DNA from: Aromatoleum bremense
GTDB taxonomy: Bacteria; Pseudomonadota; Gammaproteobacteria; Burkholderiales; Rhodocyclaceae
DNA: 64,000 bases
Reading direction: 5' to 3'
NCBI RefSeq assembly: GCF_017894365.1
Contig: NZ_CP059467.1
Coordinates: 2,046,001-2,110,000, forward strand
Numbering within the stretch: position 1 is the first letter of the stretch; every line of letters starts with the position of its first letter. Below, one piece after another: positions 49,334 through 58,558 of this stretch. The notes under the pieces are model-generated. The model made no database searches. It was not told the DNA's origin and saw only the letters and a program-made list of their open reading frames with translations. The position numbers were made by a program, and so were the translations under genes.

Positions 49334-50172
49334 ACGCTTCCACCTTTCCCGTCCCGACGAGCCGCCTCGTCCGCGCGTGGCGGCTCGTCCGCGTCGGGCT
49401 TCATCTCGCCAGCGGCGCGGCGACCGTCCTGACGGTATTTCCGCTGGTCGGCGCCTCGACCCGGCTCGCGCTTCGGCAGCGCTGGTCGCGCCGGATGCTG
49501 GCTGTCCTCGGCATCGAGCTGCGCGCCCACGGTGCCGCGATCGAGCCGGGATGCCTGCTCGTCGCGAACCACATCTCCTGGCTCGATATCTTCGTGATCA
49601 ACGCGCTCGTGCCGTCGGCCTTCGTCTCGAAGGCCGAGGTGCGCGGCTGGCCGCTCTTCGGCTGGCTCGCGGCGAAGAACGAGACCGTGTTCCTGCGCCG
49701 GGGCAGCCGCGGCCACGCGAAGATCATCAACGCCGAGATCGGCGCGCTGCTCGACGCCGGGCGCAATGTCGCGATCTTCCCCGAAGGCACGACGACTGAC
49801 GGCAGCCAGGTCCTGCATTTTCACGCCGCGCTGCTGCAACCGGCGATTGCATGCGGCCACGCGGTGCAGCCGGTCGCGATCTCCTACCGCCGGCCGGACG
49901 GCACGTTCAGCCGCGCGCCGGCCTACGACGGCGATGTGACGCTCGGCCAGTGCCTCGTCGCAATGCTCGCCGAGCCGCGGATCGTCGCCTGCACGCTCGC
50001 TGCCGAACCGTTGCCGTCCGGTCCCGGCTCGGATCGTCGCAGCCTCGCGCAGGCCGCGCGCGCTGCCGTTGTCATCGGTATCGGGCGGGAATACGCTCCG
50101 ATCGAACGCCCGCCGCGCGTCGAGGAGCGAAGCCATGACCGGGTTTCCGGCGGAAGTCCCGTTCAACCCTGA
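49330..50172 (+). CDS. 1-acylglycerol-phosphate-type acyltransferase (OlsA/PlsC-like)
   Basis: The product has an N-terminal membrane anchor and the acyltransferase motifs NHISWLD (H-x4-D), FLRRGSRG and IFPEGTTTDGSQVLHFHAAL. Behind OlsB it most likely esterifies lyso-ornithine lipid, but a phospholipid role is possible. The start is uncertain: the frame has no ATG near the beginning, and I propose the CTG at 49330 that overlaps the OlsB stop (CTGA), which would give translational coupling. The first ATG within the domain is too late. Confidence 0.78.
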   Translation: MNASTFPVPTSRLVRAWRLVRVGLHLASGAATVLTVFPLVGASTRLALRQRWSRRMLAVLGIELRAHGAAIEPGCLLVANHISWLDIFVINALVPSAFVSKAEVRGWPLFGWLAAKNETVFLRRGSRGHAKIINAEIGALLDAGRNVAIFPEGTTTDGSQVLHFHAALLQPAIACGHAVQPVAISYRRPDGTFSRAPAYDGDVTLGQCLVAMLAEPRIVACTLAAEPLPSGPGSDRRSLAQAARAAVVIGIGREYAPIERPPRVEERSHDRVSGGSPVQP

Positions 50173-50382
50173 GGCGCGCAGAAGCAGAGTCAATGGTCTG
50201 ACTCCGGCGGGCATTATGCAGCAGGGGGTGTCCGGTCGAGGCCCCGGCCACCGTGACGTCCCGCGTCGCCCCGAGACTTTCGCCCGCGCCGCGTTTATCA
50301 TCGCATCGGCATAATGCCGCTCGCACACGCCCGCCCGCTGCGGCGCTCTTTTGGTCCACCGTCCGCCAGAAGGAAAAAGAAC

Positions 50383-50973
50383 ATGTCGAAACGCAAGGCC
50401 CTGCTGCTCGCCGTCGGCCTGCCCTTGTCCGTCACCGCGCTGGCCGCCGCGGCCGAGGCGCCGGCTTCCGCGCTGTGCGTCAAGGGCCGGGCGGTCAGCG
50501 TGCTGTACGGCGGCGACTGGTATCCCGCCAAGGTGCTCGACGGCCCCGACCGCATGGGCACCTGCCTCGTCTCCTACGACGGCTACGGCTCCAACTGGGA
50601 CGAATGGGTCAATGCGAAACGCATGCGGTCCGCGGCAGCCAGGCAGGCGCAGACCGTTTCGACCGACCCCGCGACAGCGCCGGCAAGCGCCGGGTCGGAC
50701 GCCGTTCCCGCCGGAAAGTACGGCTGCTACACCTTCGACAACGGCCAGCTCAACTATGCCTATACCGACGTCGTCATTCAGGCGGACGGCCGCTACGCGG
50801 TGGGCGACAAGGGCGGGCGCTATACCCTGTCCGACGGCGGCGCGATGCGCTTCACCGGCACCATGGCAAACGCCACCGGCAAGTTTACGGTGAAGAATGG
50901 CGGCAAGCCGCAGATCGATCTCGTGTTCAACGGCGACGCGCGGGCGTCGATGAGCTGCCCGAAGGCGCGCTGA
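50383..50973 (+). CDS. Exported protein with a Tudor/SH3-like N-terminal domain
   Basis: The 196-residue protein has a signal peptide (about 1-23) and then VSVLYGGDWYPAKVLDG followed by CLVSYDGYGSNWDEWVNAKR, the pattern of small Tudor/agenet-like SH3 barrels. A linker rich in A, T and P leads to a second beta-rich part (GKYGCYTFDNGQLNYAYTDVVIQADGRYAVGDKGGRYTL). AGAAGGAAA precedes the ATG. The role is unknown; binding of a cell-wall or surface polymer is a guess. Confidence 0.72.
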   Translation: MSKRKALLLAVGLPLSVTALAAAAEAPASALCVKGRAVSVLYGGDWYPAKVLDGPDRMGTCLVSYDGYGSNWDEWVNAKRMRSAAARQAQTVSTDPATAPASAGSDAVPAGKYGCYTFDNGQLNYAYTDVVIQADGRYAVGDKGGRYTLSDGGAMRFTGTMANATGKFTVKNGGKPQIDLVFNGDARASMSCPKAR

Positions 50974-50986
50974 GCGAAGGTCCGAC

Positions 50987-51211
50987 ATGCAGCACTTCGC
51001 CTCGCGGCGCTTCCTGTTGCCCCTCGACATCGCGACTGCCCTGCCCGTGCCGGCTGGCGCAGGCGCCGAACCCGCTGGGCGTCGAGTGGGCCGGCATCAC
51101 CGGACGCCTCGAGCTGGTCATGCTTGCGGCCGATGCGTTCGCCGCATCGGATAAATCGTGGTTCGAATCCGGCCAGACAGGCTACCTTCCAGGCGCTTTT
51201 TTTACCCGCCC
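50987..51211 (+). pseudogene. Possible remnant of an exported protein gene
   Basis: An ATG at 50987 opens a signal-peptide-like frame (MQHFASRRFLLPLDIATALP), but the better continuation lies in another frame (RLAQAPNPLGVEWAGITGRL and on to MLAADAFAAS) before it runs into unrelated sequence. This looks like a frameshifted, truncated gene. I could not name a family, and it may be chance. Confidence 0.3.
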
Positions 51212-51245
51212 ATGAAGCGGGTCGTGCATCGCCAGCTGTCGTACC

Positions 51246-51522
51246 CTACCGGGTGGGAACCGGGGCTTGGGCAGGGCGGTACAGAACCAGTCGATAGGTT
51301 CCCAGGCAAATCACCCAATCGAACAATAGTGTCCAGATGTTATGGGATAGGAAGTGAGCGCCCTGCATCATGCGCCCCACCGAAAATACTGTTCCCAGGC
51401 TCAAGGCCAGAGCAAGCGCATATCTGGCCGCACGCGGCCGACGGTCACGCAGGAAAAAGAACACGGCGATCAGCGAGAAGCCTGCGGAAGCGCGGCCACC
51501 CGGCCAGCAGCGTCCGGGTTTA
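51246..51522 (-). pseudogene. 3' part of an IS-split PAP2-family phosphatase gene
   Basis: This piece carries the C-terminal PAP2 signature: KPGRCWPGGRASAGFSLIAV, then GRMMQGAHFLSHNIWTLLFDW, which is the third motif (R-x5-H). The second motif is normally PSGH or PGGH; here it reads PGGR, so the catalytic histidine is replaced. The frame joins the 5' part at 52623-53067 exactly once the IS and one TA are removed (…SERTPTL + KPGRCW…). Confidence 0.85.
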
Positions 51523-52622
51523 CTCAGAAGGCGGGAAGTAAGGCGACATGGTGGGGAACTTTCGCCGTCCTGGCGATCCGATGAGGATGAAACGAGACGG
51601 ACGAAAACTGGATCACGGGACGCTGGAAACGATTCGTAGGATGGCCATTGAGCGGGTGCGGGAAGGCGAAGCGCCGAGCCAGGTGATCGCCAGCTACGGA
51701 TTTCATCGCAGCGTGATCTATCGCTGGCTGAAAGCGGCGGCGGGCCGCGGCCATGGGCTGCGGGCGCTGGCGTCGCATCCGATCACTGGACGGCCCCCGA
51801 AACTCACCGCGCAGCAGGCGCGGCAGGTATTGCGCTGGATCGACGGGCACTCGCCGATGGAACATGGCTTCGACACCGGGCTGTGGACACGGGGCTTGGT
51901 ACGGGACTTGGTGCAGAGCAAATTTGGCATCACCCTGAGCCTGTCCTCGATTGGTGCGCTGCTGGCGCGACTGGGCCTGACGGTGCAAAAGCCGCTGCAG
52001 CGCGCTTACCAGCGTGATCCGGCGGCGATTGAGCGCTGGCAGCACGAGACCTATCCGGCGCTGATGCGGCGCGCCAGGGAAGAGAAAGCCGAGATTCTCT
52101 TTTGGGACGAATCCGGCTTTCGCGCCGACGCCGTGCAGGGCAGGACTTGGGGCGCCAAGGGTCGCACACCGGTGGTCGCGGTGCCCGGGCAGCGGCAAAG
52201 TATCAGTGCGGCCTCGGCCGTCAGCATGAAGGGCGGCTTCTGGTTCGCCATCTACCCTGGGGCATTGAACGGCGAACTGTTTGTGGACTTGCTCAGGAAG
52301 CTGATGCACCGCCGCAGGAAGCCATTGCACCTGGTGCTCGACGGACTGCCCGCCCACAAGAAGGCGGGGGTCAAGACGTATGTCGCCAGCACGCAAGGCA
52401 AGCTGACGCTGCATTTCCTGCCGGGCTATGCCCCCGACCTGAATCCGGATGAACTGGTGTGGAGCCACGCCAAGCGTACCGGCAACGCCCGCCGGCCCCT
52501 GCAAAAAGGCGAGACCCTGCAAGAACGTGTGCATGACCAGTTGGCCGATATCGGCAAGCATCCCGCCTTGGTGCGCTCTTTCTTCAAGCATCCCAGTGTC
52601 GCCTATATTTCCGCCTCATGAG
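51523..52622 (+). mobile_element. IS630-type element inserted in the PAP2 gene
   Basis: The 1100-bp element is flanked by TA on both sides (51521-51522 and 52623-52624), the expected IS630/Tc1-type target duplication. The ends are imperfect inverted repeats: left CTCAGAAGGCGGGAAG with AGGCGACA, right (inward) CTCATGAGGCGGAAAT with AGGCGACA. One transposase gene fills it. Removal restores the PAP2 reading frame. Confidence 0.93.
51548..52621 (+). CDS. IS630-family transposase
   Basis: The transposase of up to 357 residues has an N-terminal helix-turn-helix (EAPSQVIASYGFHRSVIYRWLK), a winged-helix linker part (LVRDLVQSKFGITLSLSSIGALLARLGL) and the DDE core: D in ILFWDESGFRADA, D in LVLDGLPAHK and D/E in YAPDLNPDELVWSH. 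The start may be ATG 51548 or ATG 51587; the second gives MKRDGRKLDHGTLETIRR. The stop is one base before the element's right end. Confidence 0.93.
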   Translation: MVGNFRRPGDPMRMKRDGRKLDHGTLETIRRMAIERVREGEAPSQVIASYGFHRSVIYRWLKAAAGRGHGLRALASHPITGRPPKLTAQQARQVLRWIDGHSPMEHGFDTGLWTRGLVRDLVQSKFGITLSLSSIGALLARLGLTVQKPLQRAYQRDPAAIERWQHETYPALMRRAREEKAEILFWDESGFRADAVQGRTWGAKGRTPVVAVPGQRQSISAASAVSMKGGFWFAIYPGALNGELFVDLLRKLMHRRRKPLHLVLDGLPAHKKAGVKTYVASTQGKLTLHFLPGYAPDLNPDELVWSHAKRTGNARRPLQKGETLQERVHDQLADIGKHPALVRSFFKHPSVAYISAS

Positions 52623-53067
52623 TAAGGGTTGGGGTTCTCTCGCTCAACAAGGGAGTGTAGGTTTCCGAGCCGCCAAAATCTCTCAGACTCCAGGGGCAGT
52701 GAACTGCCGTCAGTGTCTTCAAGGGCGTAACGATGCTGGTGGAAACGACCAAGGCCAGCACCAGATAGCCGAGCGAGCGGCGCCGGACTTTAAACCTTGT
52801 CGGCAACAAGCTCAGCAGGAATCCCGCGATAGCCAGTATCCCGACGGTGATGACCGCTTGCTTTGCGCGGTCGTGAAGCACGTCCTCAAGAAACCAGCTG
52901 TGTTTGCCGATGAACCCAGTCTGTGAAGTGTAGAACAGTTTAGAGATCGCAAAATCGATACCGGTCGGGTCGCTTGCCAACAGGAGCAGCATTAACGCGA
53001 GCGGAATACCCAGGCCGAGGTAAAAGTTGAACGGCCTGGATATGTCCGAATTGGCAACGGAAGGCAT
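52623..53067 (-). pseudogene. 5' part of the IS-split PAP2-family phosphatase gene
   Basis: This part starts MPSVANSDISRPFNFYLGLG and has several membrane helices. It ends in the first PAP2 motif region, TAVHCPWSLRDFGGSETYTPLLSER, characteristic of the membrane phosphatases that act on lipid A or undecaprenyl pyrophosphate. The IS630 element follows. The gene lies 55 bases downstream of the sulfatase-fold gene, so the two were probably one operon. The present frame runs about six codons into the IS. Confidence 0.85.
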
Positions 53068-53122
53068 AGCGATATTTTTGGCGACACCCGGACTATGGGC
53101 GCCAGTATGGTGGTAGATATTG

Positions 53123-54956
53123 TCAGCGCTGGCTGAGCTGGGTCGGGTTCTGTCGGCCAGGCTGCCAGCTCAGCAGCCCTTGCGAGTAGTCGTAGCTTGC
53201 TCCCTGGTAATAGGCGACATCACGTCGAACCAGCGGATCTTCGAGCCCGGCATTCGACTCATGGGTCATTTGAAGCGCGTCGTCGTGACGGCGCACCGCG
53301 CGACGAGGGCTCAGAATCGCCAGATCCTTTCCATCGAACAGCCCCAGGTTTTGGTAGTTGCCGATCAACGCGCGGCCTGGCGCAGCGTCGTCCCGCAGCA
53401 CGTTGCGTCCGAAGAAGGTTGAGACGTAATCCATGTTGAGGAGGCCAAGCAGGGTCGGTGCGAGATCGATTTGACTGGCCAAACCCGAGAACTCACGGGG
53501 CTCGACGAACTTCGGTGCGTAGATGAGTAGCGGGATGTGGTAATTGGCCACGGGCAGGTCTTCCGTTCCGGCGCTTCCGGCTGTGTGATCAGCGACGAAG
53601 ATGAAAACGGTCTGATCGAACCAGGGTTTCCCGCGTGCCTGGTCGAGGAATCGGCCAATGGCGTAGTCGGTATATTTCACCGCCCCTGCGCGACCGTCTC
53701 CCGAGGGAATGTCTATACGCCCTTCCGGATAGGTGTACGGCCGATGGTTGGACGTCGTCATCAGTTGCAGGAAAAATGGCTTTCCGGCGGAATGATCCGA
53801 ATCCGCCTCTTTGATCGCTTGGGTATACAAGTCTTCATCGGACATGCCCCAGGCGTTCTTGAAATGGATATCCGCTTCGGCGACGCTGCTCTGATCGACG
53901 ATGCGATAGCCATTGCCGCCGAAGAAGGCATTCATGTTGTCGAAGTAACCGCGCCCACCGTATAAGAAGACACTGTCGTAGCCCTGCGCATTGAATTGTT
54001 GTCCCAGGCTGGCAAAACCACTTTCCCGGCCAATTCGCTTGACGATAGAACGTCCGGGAGTTGGCGGGATCGCGAGCGTGATGGCTTCGAGCCCGCGATC
54101 GGTACGCGTACCGGTGGCGTAGAAGTTATTGAAGAACAGGCTTTGTTTGCGCAATTTGTCCAGGTTCGGCGTCAGGTTGCGTGCGTCACCAAAGCTGCCC
54201 ATGTATTTGGCACTCAAGCTTTCGATGGTCACCAGCACCACGTTCAGCGCCACAGGTATGCCTGGGTTGTCGATAGCCCGGCGTATATCCAGGGGATCGG
54301 TGCCGATGAAGCGGCCGTTGGGTTCGCTCACCTCCTGGCGAAGCTGGTCGGCCACCTCGGGCAGGGGCAGCGTCGCATAAAACCCGGGATATTCCAGTTC
54401 GTTGTTGCGGAACGCCGCGAAGAACTGGTAGGGGCCATTGGCAGCCAGCTCCCGTTGATAGGCATTGCCGCCGATACCGCGGGGAAATTCCTGGCTGACC
54501 CCCAGCCCGATCATCACTGCAATGATCGACAACCCGCCCAGCTTCTGCCAGGTGTGACGCCATGGCAGCAGGGGTGCGCGCACGGCGGCGTCGATAATAT
54601 TTCGCAGCAACGCCGCACCCGCGACCGCCATCAGTGCCAGCAACGCCAGCAGCGGATAAACGGGATAGGACTCGAGAATGTTGTTGACCACTTCATCCGA
54701 ATAAACCAGGTAGTCCACCGCGATGAAATTGAAACGTACGCCGAACTCATCCCAGAATAGCCATTCGGCCACGGCAGTGAACAACATGGCGAACAGGCTG
54801 ATCGCCACCAATACATGCAGGAACTGAAGGTGCCAATGCGTCTGCCAGATACGCCGCGGGCACAGCAACAGATAAAGCGACAACGGCAACGCCGCGAAAG
54901 TCAGAAAGGCGAGATCATAGATGATGCCTATGCCATAGACGGCGAACAGTTGGCTA
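53123..54956 (-). pseudogene. 3' part of an IS-split LTA-synthase-like sulfatase-fold transferase gene
   Basis: The piece encodes most of a membrane phosphoglycerol- or phosphoethanolamine-transferase-like protein: several N-terminal helices (for example FLTFAALPLSLYLLLC), then the extracellular catalytic domain with VLVTIESLSAKYMGSFGD (nucleophile region), FYATGTRTDRGLEAITLAIPP, FFLQLMTTSNHRPYTYPEG and FIFVADHTAGSAG (metal site). The domain is complete. The first 42 codons lie beyond the IS at 56062-56188. Joined across one TA, the frame continues as …DAGVSV + SQLFAVYG…. Confidence 0.88.
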
Positions 54957-56061
54957 TTAACCCGGCAATCAAATAGATTTTGATATAATTCGGGCATGGA
55001 AAAGATCGACGCCCGCAAGCTCCCGCCCGAAGCACTGGAGCACATTCGCCGCCAAGCATTTGTCCTGCGAAAGCAAGGTTACGCGTGGGCGCACATCGCT
55101 GAGGTGTGCGGGGTTCATGTCGGCACCGTGTTGAAATGGGCGCGTCGCGCCCAAGCCGACAGCGTCGATACGGTGATCAAGGGCGGACAACGTGGCCGTC
55201 GCCATGGCTCGGGGCGAACACTGACGCTGGTTCAAGAGGAGCAGTTGCGCTTGAAGATCATTGGCTCGAATCCCGCCCAGCTGCAGCTCGAATTCGCGCT
55301 GTGGAATCGCCGCGCGGTCATGCTCGCCATCAAGCAGCTCTTCGGTATCGACATGCCCATTCGCACTGTCGGCGAGTACCTTCGGCGTTGGGGCTTCACC
55401 CCGCAGCGGCCGGTCAAGCGCGCACTCGAGCAGGATCCGGCCCGGCTCAAGGCGTGGCTCCAGGAGGAGTACCCGCAGATCGTCACCCGTGCCAAGGCCG
55501 AAGATGCCGAGATTTACTGGGGGGACGAGACTGCCATTCGCCAGGACGCGAACTGGGTGCGCGGCTACTCGATGGCGGGGATGACGCCTGAGCTTCGACT
55601 GCCGGCCGGTCGCCATGGATCGACGTCGATGATCTCGGCGATCACCAACCAGGGCTTGGTGCGCTTCTCGTTCTTCGAAGGGGCCATCGATGCCGAGCGT
55701 TTCATCGTCTTTTTGAAAGATCTGATTAAGGACGCTCAGCGTAAGGTGTTCCTGATCGTCGACAACCTGCGCGTGCATCGCGCCAACCGTGTCCGAGAGT
55801 GGGCCGCCGAGAACGCCGAGAAGATCGAACTGTTTTACCTGCCGCCGTACGCGCCTGAGCTCAACCCCGACGAGTATCTGAACCGGGATCTGAAGACGAC
55901 GATACGCTCCGGGCCAATTGCCAAGACCGCCGCCGCACTTCTTGAAAAGGCGCGAACCTGCATGGAGCGCATTGCTGCGATGCCGGATCGAGTGCGTTCG
56001 TATTTCAGCCATGAGCACGTTCGGTACGCCCAGTAAATTAGCTATTTGATTGCCGGGTTAA
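54957..56061 (+). mobile_element. IS630-type element inserted in the sulfatase-fold transferase gene
   Basis: The 1105-bp element has perfect 20-bp inverted repeats starting TTAACCCGGC and ending AATCAAATAG at both ends, and TA duplications at 54955-54956 and 56062-56063. It is clearly different in sequence from the IS630-type element at 51523-52622. Its removal restores the host reading frame. Confidence 0.96.
54996..56036 (+). CDS. IS630-family transposase (second type)
   Basis: The 346-residue transposase has an N-terminal helix-turn-helix (KQGYAWAHIAEVCGVHVGTVLKWAR), a winged-helix part (LAIKQLFGIDMPIRTVGEYLRRWGF) and the DDE core: D in IYWGDETAIRQDA, D in FLIVDNLRVHRAN and D/E in YAPELNPDEYLNRDLK. 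The frame is complete from ATG 54996. It shares only the family pattern with the transposase at 51548. Confidence 0.95.
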   Translation: MEKIDARKLPPEALEHIRRQAFVLRKQGYAWAHIAEVCGVHVGTVLKWARRAQADSVDTVIKGGQRGRRHGSGRTLTLVQEEQLRLKIIGSNPAQLQLEFALWNRRAVMLAIKQLFGIDMPIRTVGEYLRRWGFTPQRPVKRALEQDPARLKAWLQEEYPQIVTRAKAEDAEIYWGDETAIRQDANWVRGYSMAGMTPELRLPAGRHGSTSMISAITNQGLVRFSFFEGAIDAERFIVFLKDLIKDAQRKVFLIVDNLRVHRANRVREWAAENAEKIELFYLPPYAPELNPDEYLNRDLKTTIRSGPIAKTAAALLEKARTCMERIAAMPDRVRSYFSHEHVRYAQ

Positions 56062-56188
56062 TAACGCTGACGCCGGCATCATTGAAATGGCCGACGAGGA
56101 GCACGCTGCGGGTCAGCAAGAACAACGCCAGCCAAATAGTGAGAATTAGCGAGAGGTAGCGGAGCTGAGCAGATCGGGGCCAGAGCAT
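56062..56188 (-). pseudogene. 5' end of the IS-split sulfatase-fold transferase gene
   Basis: The ATG at 56188 opens MLWPRSAQLRYLSLILTIWL and continues ALFLLTRSVLLVGHFNDAGVSV, a first membrane helix. After removal of the IS and one TA it reads on as SQLFAVYGIGIIYDL, in frame with the rest of the gene. No ribosome site is obvious. The gene is divergent from the response-regulator gene, 107 bases away. Confidence 0.8.
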
Positions 56189-56295
56189 TGTATGATTTGT
56201 TGTGGATGAACGGGCCGCAGTCTGCCGACGAACGCGTGAGCTGTTCGTAAAAGCGCTGTGAAAAAAACATCATTCCTCCTGTCGTGAGCCCGCCT

Positions 56296-56979
56296 ATGCG
56301 CATTCTCGTTATCGAAGACAATCGTGACATTCTCGTCAACGTGCTCGACTATCTGCAGCTCAAGGGCTACATCGTCGACTGTGCCCAGGACGGGTTGAGC
56401 GGTTTGCACCTGGCGGTGACCGAGCAGTACGACTTGATCGTCCTGGACATCATGCTGCCGGGTGTCGACGGCTATCAGGTGTGCAAGCGTCTTCGCGAGG
56501 ATGCGGGGCGTGACACGCCCATCATCATGCTCACGGCGAGGGATGCCCTGGATGATCGTTTGCGGGGCCTCAATGCCGGGGCTGACGACTACTTGATCAA
56601 ACCCTTCGCTCTGTCGGAACTGGTTGCACGCATCGAGGCAATCCTTCGGCGAAGCCAGGGGAGCCGCACGCGACTTCTACAGGTCGGTGATCTTTCCCTT
56701 GACGTGGATACGCTGCAGGCCACCCGTGGCGGGCGGGCGCTCAAGCTCAACCCGATCGGCTTGAAGCTGCTCGAAATCCTCATGCGAAGAAGCCCGGCTG
56801 TGGTTCGTCGAGATACGCTCGAGGAAGCCCTATGGGGGGAGAACCTGCCGGAAAGCGACAGTCTGCGCAGCCATATCCATCAGCTGCGCCAAGTCCTCGA
56901 CAAACCTTTCGCAAAGCCGCTGCTGCATACCATTCACAGCGTTGGTTATCGCCTGTCGGAGAGATCCGATGCTGTCTAA
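56296..56979 (+). CDS. OmpR/PhoB-family response regulator
   Basis: The 227-residue protein has a receiver domain (acidic pocket at E7-D8, phospho-acceptor D51 in VLDIMLPG, T in MLTARD, K in LIKPF) and a winged-helix DNA-binding domain (LKLNPIGLKLLEILMRRSPAVVRRDTLEEALWG … HIHQLRQVLDKPF … TIHSVGYRL). It is divergent from the sulfatase-fold gene and overlaps the kinase gene by 11 bases. By position it probably controlled the envelope-modification genes that are now broken. The start could also be GTG 56284. Confidence 0.9.
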   Translation: MRILVIEDNRDILVNVLDYLQLKGYIVDCAQDGLSGLHLAVTEQYDLIVLDIMLPGVDGYQVCKRLREDAGRDTPIIMLTARDALDDRLRGLNAGADDYLIKPFALSELVARIEAILRRSQGSRTRLLQVGDLSLDVDTLQATRGGRALKLNPIGLKLLEILMRRSPAVVRRDTLEEALWGENLPESDSLRSHIHQLRQVLDKPFAKPLLHTIHSVGYRLSERSDAV

Positions 56980-58237
56980 ACAACCCTTTGCACGCCGTAT
57001 CGTCATTGCTTTCACGCTAATGACCCTGGTTGTAAGCGGAATATTTTCGCTAGGTATCGTTGGCATCGTCCATTCCATCGAGCGGCATCTTGTTTCCGAG
57101 GAGCTCAATCGCGAAATGAACCTCGTGCTTCACGATGTCGGACAGGGGCTGCCTCCCCGACTCGATTCCAGCACGCGCTTTTTTGCCACGACTTCTTCCG
57201 AATCCCGGATTCCGGAGCTGTTCTCGGAAACCCCGCCAGGTTTCGCCGAGGTGGTGGACGGCGAAGACGCCTTTTATGTCTACACGCGCGAGATCAGGGA
57301 CCAGCGTTATCTGCTCGTGCAGGAGCAACACGAGTTCGAAGCGCGGGAGCAGGCCTTGTTCGATGTAGTGCTGGCCGGTTTTCTGCTTAGCGTCGCGGGA
57401 GCTTGGCTGCTCGGCCGATTGATGGCGCGCAAGGTCATGGCGCCAGTGACAAGGCTGGCTCAGCAAGTCCAGCATCGGGACCAGCTTCATCCGGTCGCAC
57501 CTCCTTTGGCGGCGGAATACTCCGACGACGAGATTGGGCATCTTGCCTCCGCGTTCGACAGCGCGCTCGGGGAATTGCAACTTTCGTTGGAGCGCGAGCG
57601 CCTATTCACTAGTGATGTCAGCCATGAACTGCGCACTCCCTTGATGATCGTCGCGACCTCCTGCGAGCTCCTGGAAGCCGTATCCCTGCCTCCCCGCGAA
57701 AGGGATCTGGTAGCACGCATCGGCCGCGCGGCCGAGGAGATGGGTGATCTGGTCCAGACTTTCCTGACGCTGGTGCGAATGAGGCCTGAAGAAGTTTCTC
57801 TGGGCGGAGAGGCTTCATTGGCGAGCGTTGCTGCGGAGCAAGGCGAGCGCTGGGGGACACCGATGCGCGACAAGGGTCTCCAGTTCGAGTTTCTTGAGGA
57901 GGGTAACGACGGGGCGTGTTACAACCGCACCTTCCTGCGCACCGTAATGTCCAATTTGCTGCGTAATGCGCTGCATTACACAGATTCTGGTACGGTGCGT
58001 CTGGTTCTGCAGAAAGGCGGGTTCCGCGTCGAGGATACCGGCCTGGGAATTCCACTGGATCAACAGGATCGTATTTTCGAGCCGTTCGTGCGCGGCGAGC
58101 GTGCGCGGGGTGAAGGTTTGGGCTTAGGACTCTCGCTGGTGAGGCGAGTCTGCGCACATCAAGGATGGACGATCAGCGTAAGTGACCTCTTGCCCCGAGG
58201 GAGTTGTTTCCTCGTCGTGCTGGATCATGCGCCCTGA
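56969..58237 (+). CDS. Sensor histidine kinase
   Basis: The 422-residue kinase has an N-terminal membrane helix (about 10-34), a periplasmic sensor of about 90 residues, a second helix (VVLAGFLLSVAGAWLLGRLM), a HAMP-like linker, the H-box FTSDVSHELRTPLMIV, the N-box NLLRNALHYTD and the G-boxes VEDTGLGIP and GEGLGLGLSLVRRV. The ATG at 56969 lies in the end of the regulator gene, so the two are coupled. A fragment of a paralogue lies at the right end of the window. Confidence 0.9.
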   Translation: MLSKQPFARRIVIAFTLMTLVVSGIFSLGIVGIVHSIERHLVSEELNREMNLVLHDVGQGLPPRLDSSTRFFATTSSESRIPELFSETPPGFAEVVDGEDAFYVYTREIRDQRYLLVQEQHEFEAREQALFDVVLAGFLLSVAGAWLLGRLMARKVMAPVTRLAQQVQHRDQLHPVAPPLAAEYSDDEIGHLASAFDSALGELQLSLERERLFTSDVSHELRTPLMIVATSCELLEAVSLPPRERDLVARIGRAAEEMGDLVQTFLTLVRMRPEEVSLGGEASLASVAAEQGERWGTPMRDKGLQFEFLEEGNDGACYNRTFLRTVMSNLLRNALHYTDSGTVRLVLQKGGFRVEDTGLGIPLDQQDRIFEPFVRGERARGEGLGLGLSLVRRVCAHQGWTISVSDLLPRGSCFLVVLDHAP

Positions 58238-58254
58238 AGATTTTCACAGGATAG

Positions 58255-58325
58255 GCCCGGCTTCGCTCAGGACAGGCTTGTCGAAGGGCCATCACAGGGC
58301 TTTCGACAGGCTCAGCCCGAACGGT
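58255..58325. repeat. REP-like inverted repeat pair
   Basis: Two related palindromic units face each other: CTTCGCTCAGGACAGGCTTG then TCGAAGGGCC, and GGCTTTCGACAGGCTCAGCC then CGAACGG. This sequence style (TTCGACAGGCTCAG…GAACGG) is that of repetitive extragenic palindromes of proteobacteria. It sits right behind the histidine kinase gene and could form a terminator-like structure. A decayed REP-associated transposase lies at 63621-63832. Confidence 0.65.
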
Positions 58326-58558
58326 ATTTCGTTGCCGCGTTAATAGCCTGCATGGCCGTATCGTCCAGACACTACGACGAATCAGGCCCACCTGAACCTC
58401 TTTTGTGAATATGGCGAATGAGCCAACCGCGTCGACGATGGCTGGTGGTGTGAGGCAATCTCCTTCCTGCTCGGTGAACCCCGTTGACCGGGCTTGGAAT
58501 ATCGGCAGATCTGCGCGTATGCCGTTTCCGGCGGTAACGTGGAAGTCCCCGCGAGCCG
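58326..58558. other. Intergenic stretch between the REP pair and xth, no gene seen
   Basis: With the REP pair, the gap between the kinase and xth is 321 bases. On the minus strand an open frame reads EGDCLTPPAIVDAVGSFAIF, which may be a gene remnant, but I cannot assign it. No promoter or RNA feature is evident. Confidence 0.4.

Noticed and set aside
58326..58558. Minus-strand frame upstream of xth as a gene (contains EGDCLTPPAIVDAVGSFAIF)
   Set aside because: It lacks a start with a ribosome site and runs on into the xth region in a different frame; no family recognised.
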